DNA of 33,312 bases from Alcaligenaceae bacterium. GTDB taxonomy: Bacteria; Pseudomonadota; Gammaproteobacteria; Burkholderiales; Burkholderiaceae_B. The notes below the pieces were generated by a model. It was not told the origin of the DNA and ran no database searches. It was given only the letters and a program-made list of their open reading frames with translations. Below, in pieces: positions 33,192 to 33,312 of the stretch. The stretch covers positions 1 to 33,312 of the forward strand of contig JAJUJD010000014.1 in the NCBI GenBank assembly GCA_029267315.1. Reading direction: 5' to 3'. The first letter of the stretch is position 1. Each line of letters starts with the position of its first letter. Both the position numbers and the translations under genes were made by a program.

Positions 33192-33312
33192 ATGGGTACT
33201 TCCGATACGCTCGGAAAACAGCCTGAAGTCTTCAACTACGACGTGGTGAGAAAGTTCGCCATCATGACCGTAGTTTGGGGAGTTGTCGGCATGGCTGTCG
33301 GTGTGTGGATTG
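33192..33312 (+). CDS. ccoN: cbb3-type cytochrome c oxidase subunit I CcoN, N-terminal fragment
   Basis: Forty codons are present before the window ends. The translation begins MGTSDTLGKQPEVFNYDVVR and continues into the first transmembrane helix (KFAIMTVVWGVVGMAVGVW), the typical CcoN N-terminus. CcoN is the catalytic subunit with the haem b3-CuB centre that reduces O2 at low concentration. GAGGGGAAG lies just before the ATG. The call relies on these residues plus the FNR box and ccoS upstream. Confidence 0.88.
   Translation, partial: MGTSDTLGKQPEVFNYDVVRKFAIMTVVWGVVGMAVGVWI

Overview
The window looks like chromosome of a betaproteobacterium of the order Burkholderiales, most like the Alcaligenaceae (Bordetella/Achromobacter/Pusillimonas type). 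This rests on family recognition only: the lapB-rfaE1-hldD order with a heptose kinase that lacks its adenylyltransferase half, the comEA-cysM-mltB-deacetylase-etfBA run, the acpS-nagZ-uvrC-pgsA run and the ccoS-ccoN order. Coding density is very high. There are no rRNA or tRNA genes, no insertion sequences, no CRISPR arrays and no prophage genes.

Layout. 1-2593: end of lapB, then rfaE1 and hldD, an LPS assembly/heptose operon joined by two ATGA overlaps and closed by a hairpin. 2669-6290: a ComEA-like helix-hairpin-helix protein, cysM, mltB (minus strand) and a zinc deacetylase. 6406-10872: etfB-etfA, a 607-residue acyl-CoA dehydrogenase and a strict 1-Cys peroxiredoxin, with strong terminators. 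11003-11825: a small gene under a near-ideal LexA box, followed without a terminator by rplS. 11951-15487: a CoA-pyrophosphatase-type Nudix protein, rsgA and an M48 membrane protease (minus strand), and orn. 15619-23794: phenylacetate catabolism, paaABCDE-paaN-paaG-paaI-paaK. 23963-29258: acpS, nagZ, uvrC, pgsA and an MFS transporter. 29275-31789: queF (minus strand) and aceA with a structured upstream region. 31806-33312: a start of the cbb3 oxidase locus, with an unusual CcoI-like membrane protein, ccoS and the first codons of ccoN.

How they work together. PaaK makes phenylacetyl-CoA, PaaABCE epoxidises it with O2 (PaaD helps mature the complex), PaaG isomerises the epoxide to the oxepin, PaaN is the aldehyde dehydrogenase and PaaI is the rescue thioesterase. 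The end products, acetyl-CoA and succinyl-CoA, feed central metabolism, where isocitrate lyase (aceA) acts; ETF and the acyl-CoA dehydrogenase serve acyl-CoA oxidation. Three exact FNR/Anr-type boxes (TTGAT-N4-ATCAA) lie upstream of paaA, the CcoI-like gene and ccoN, suggesting that oxygen sensing links the O2-consuming ring epoxidase with the high-affinity terminal oxidase.

Most notable observations: (1) a 323-residue CcoI-like protein that keeps eight transmembrane segments and the CPC motif but has lost the actuator and the phosphorylation/nucleotide-binding domains in frame, under a textbook FNR class II promoter that predicts a leaderless mRNA; (2) a 71-residue, C-terminally membrane-anchored protein under a LexA box, a candidate SOS effector; (3) an exact FNR box on the -35 region of the paa promoter; (4) a helically phased array of five TTTCAT half-sites between queF and aceA. 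All are sequence-based predictions.
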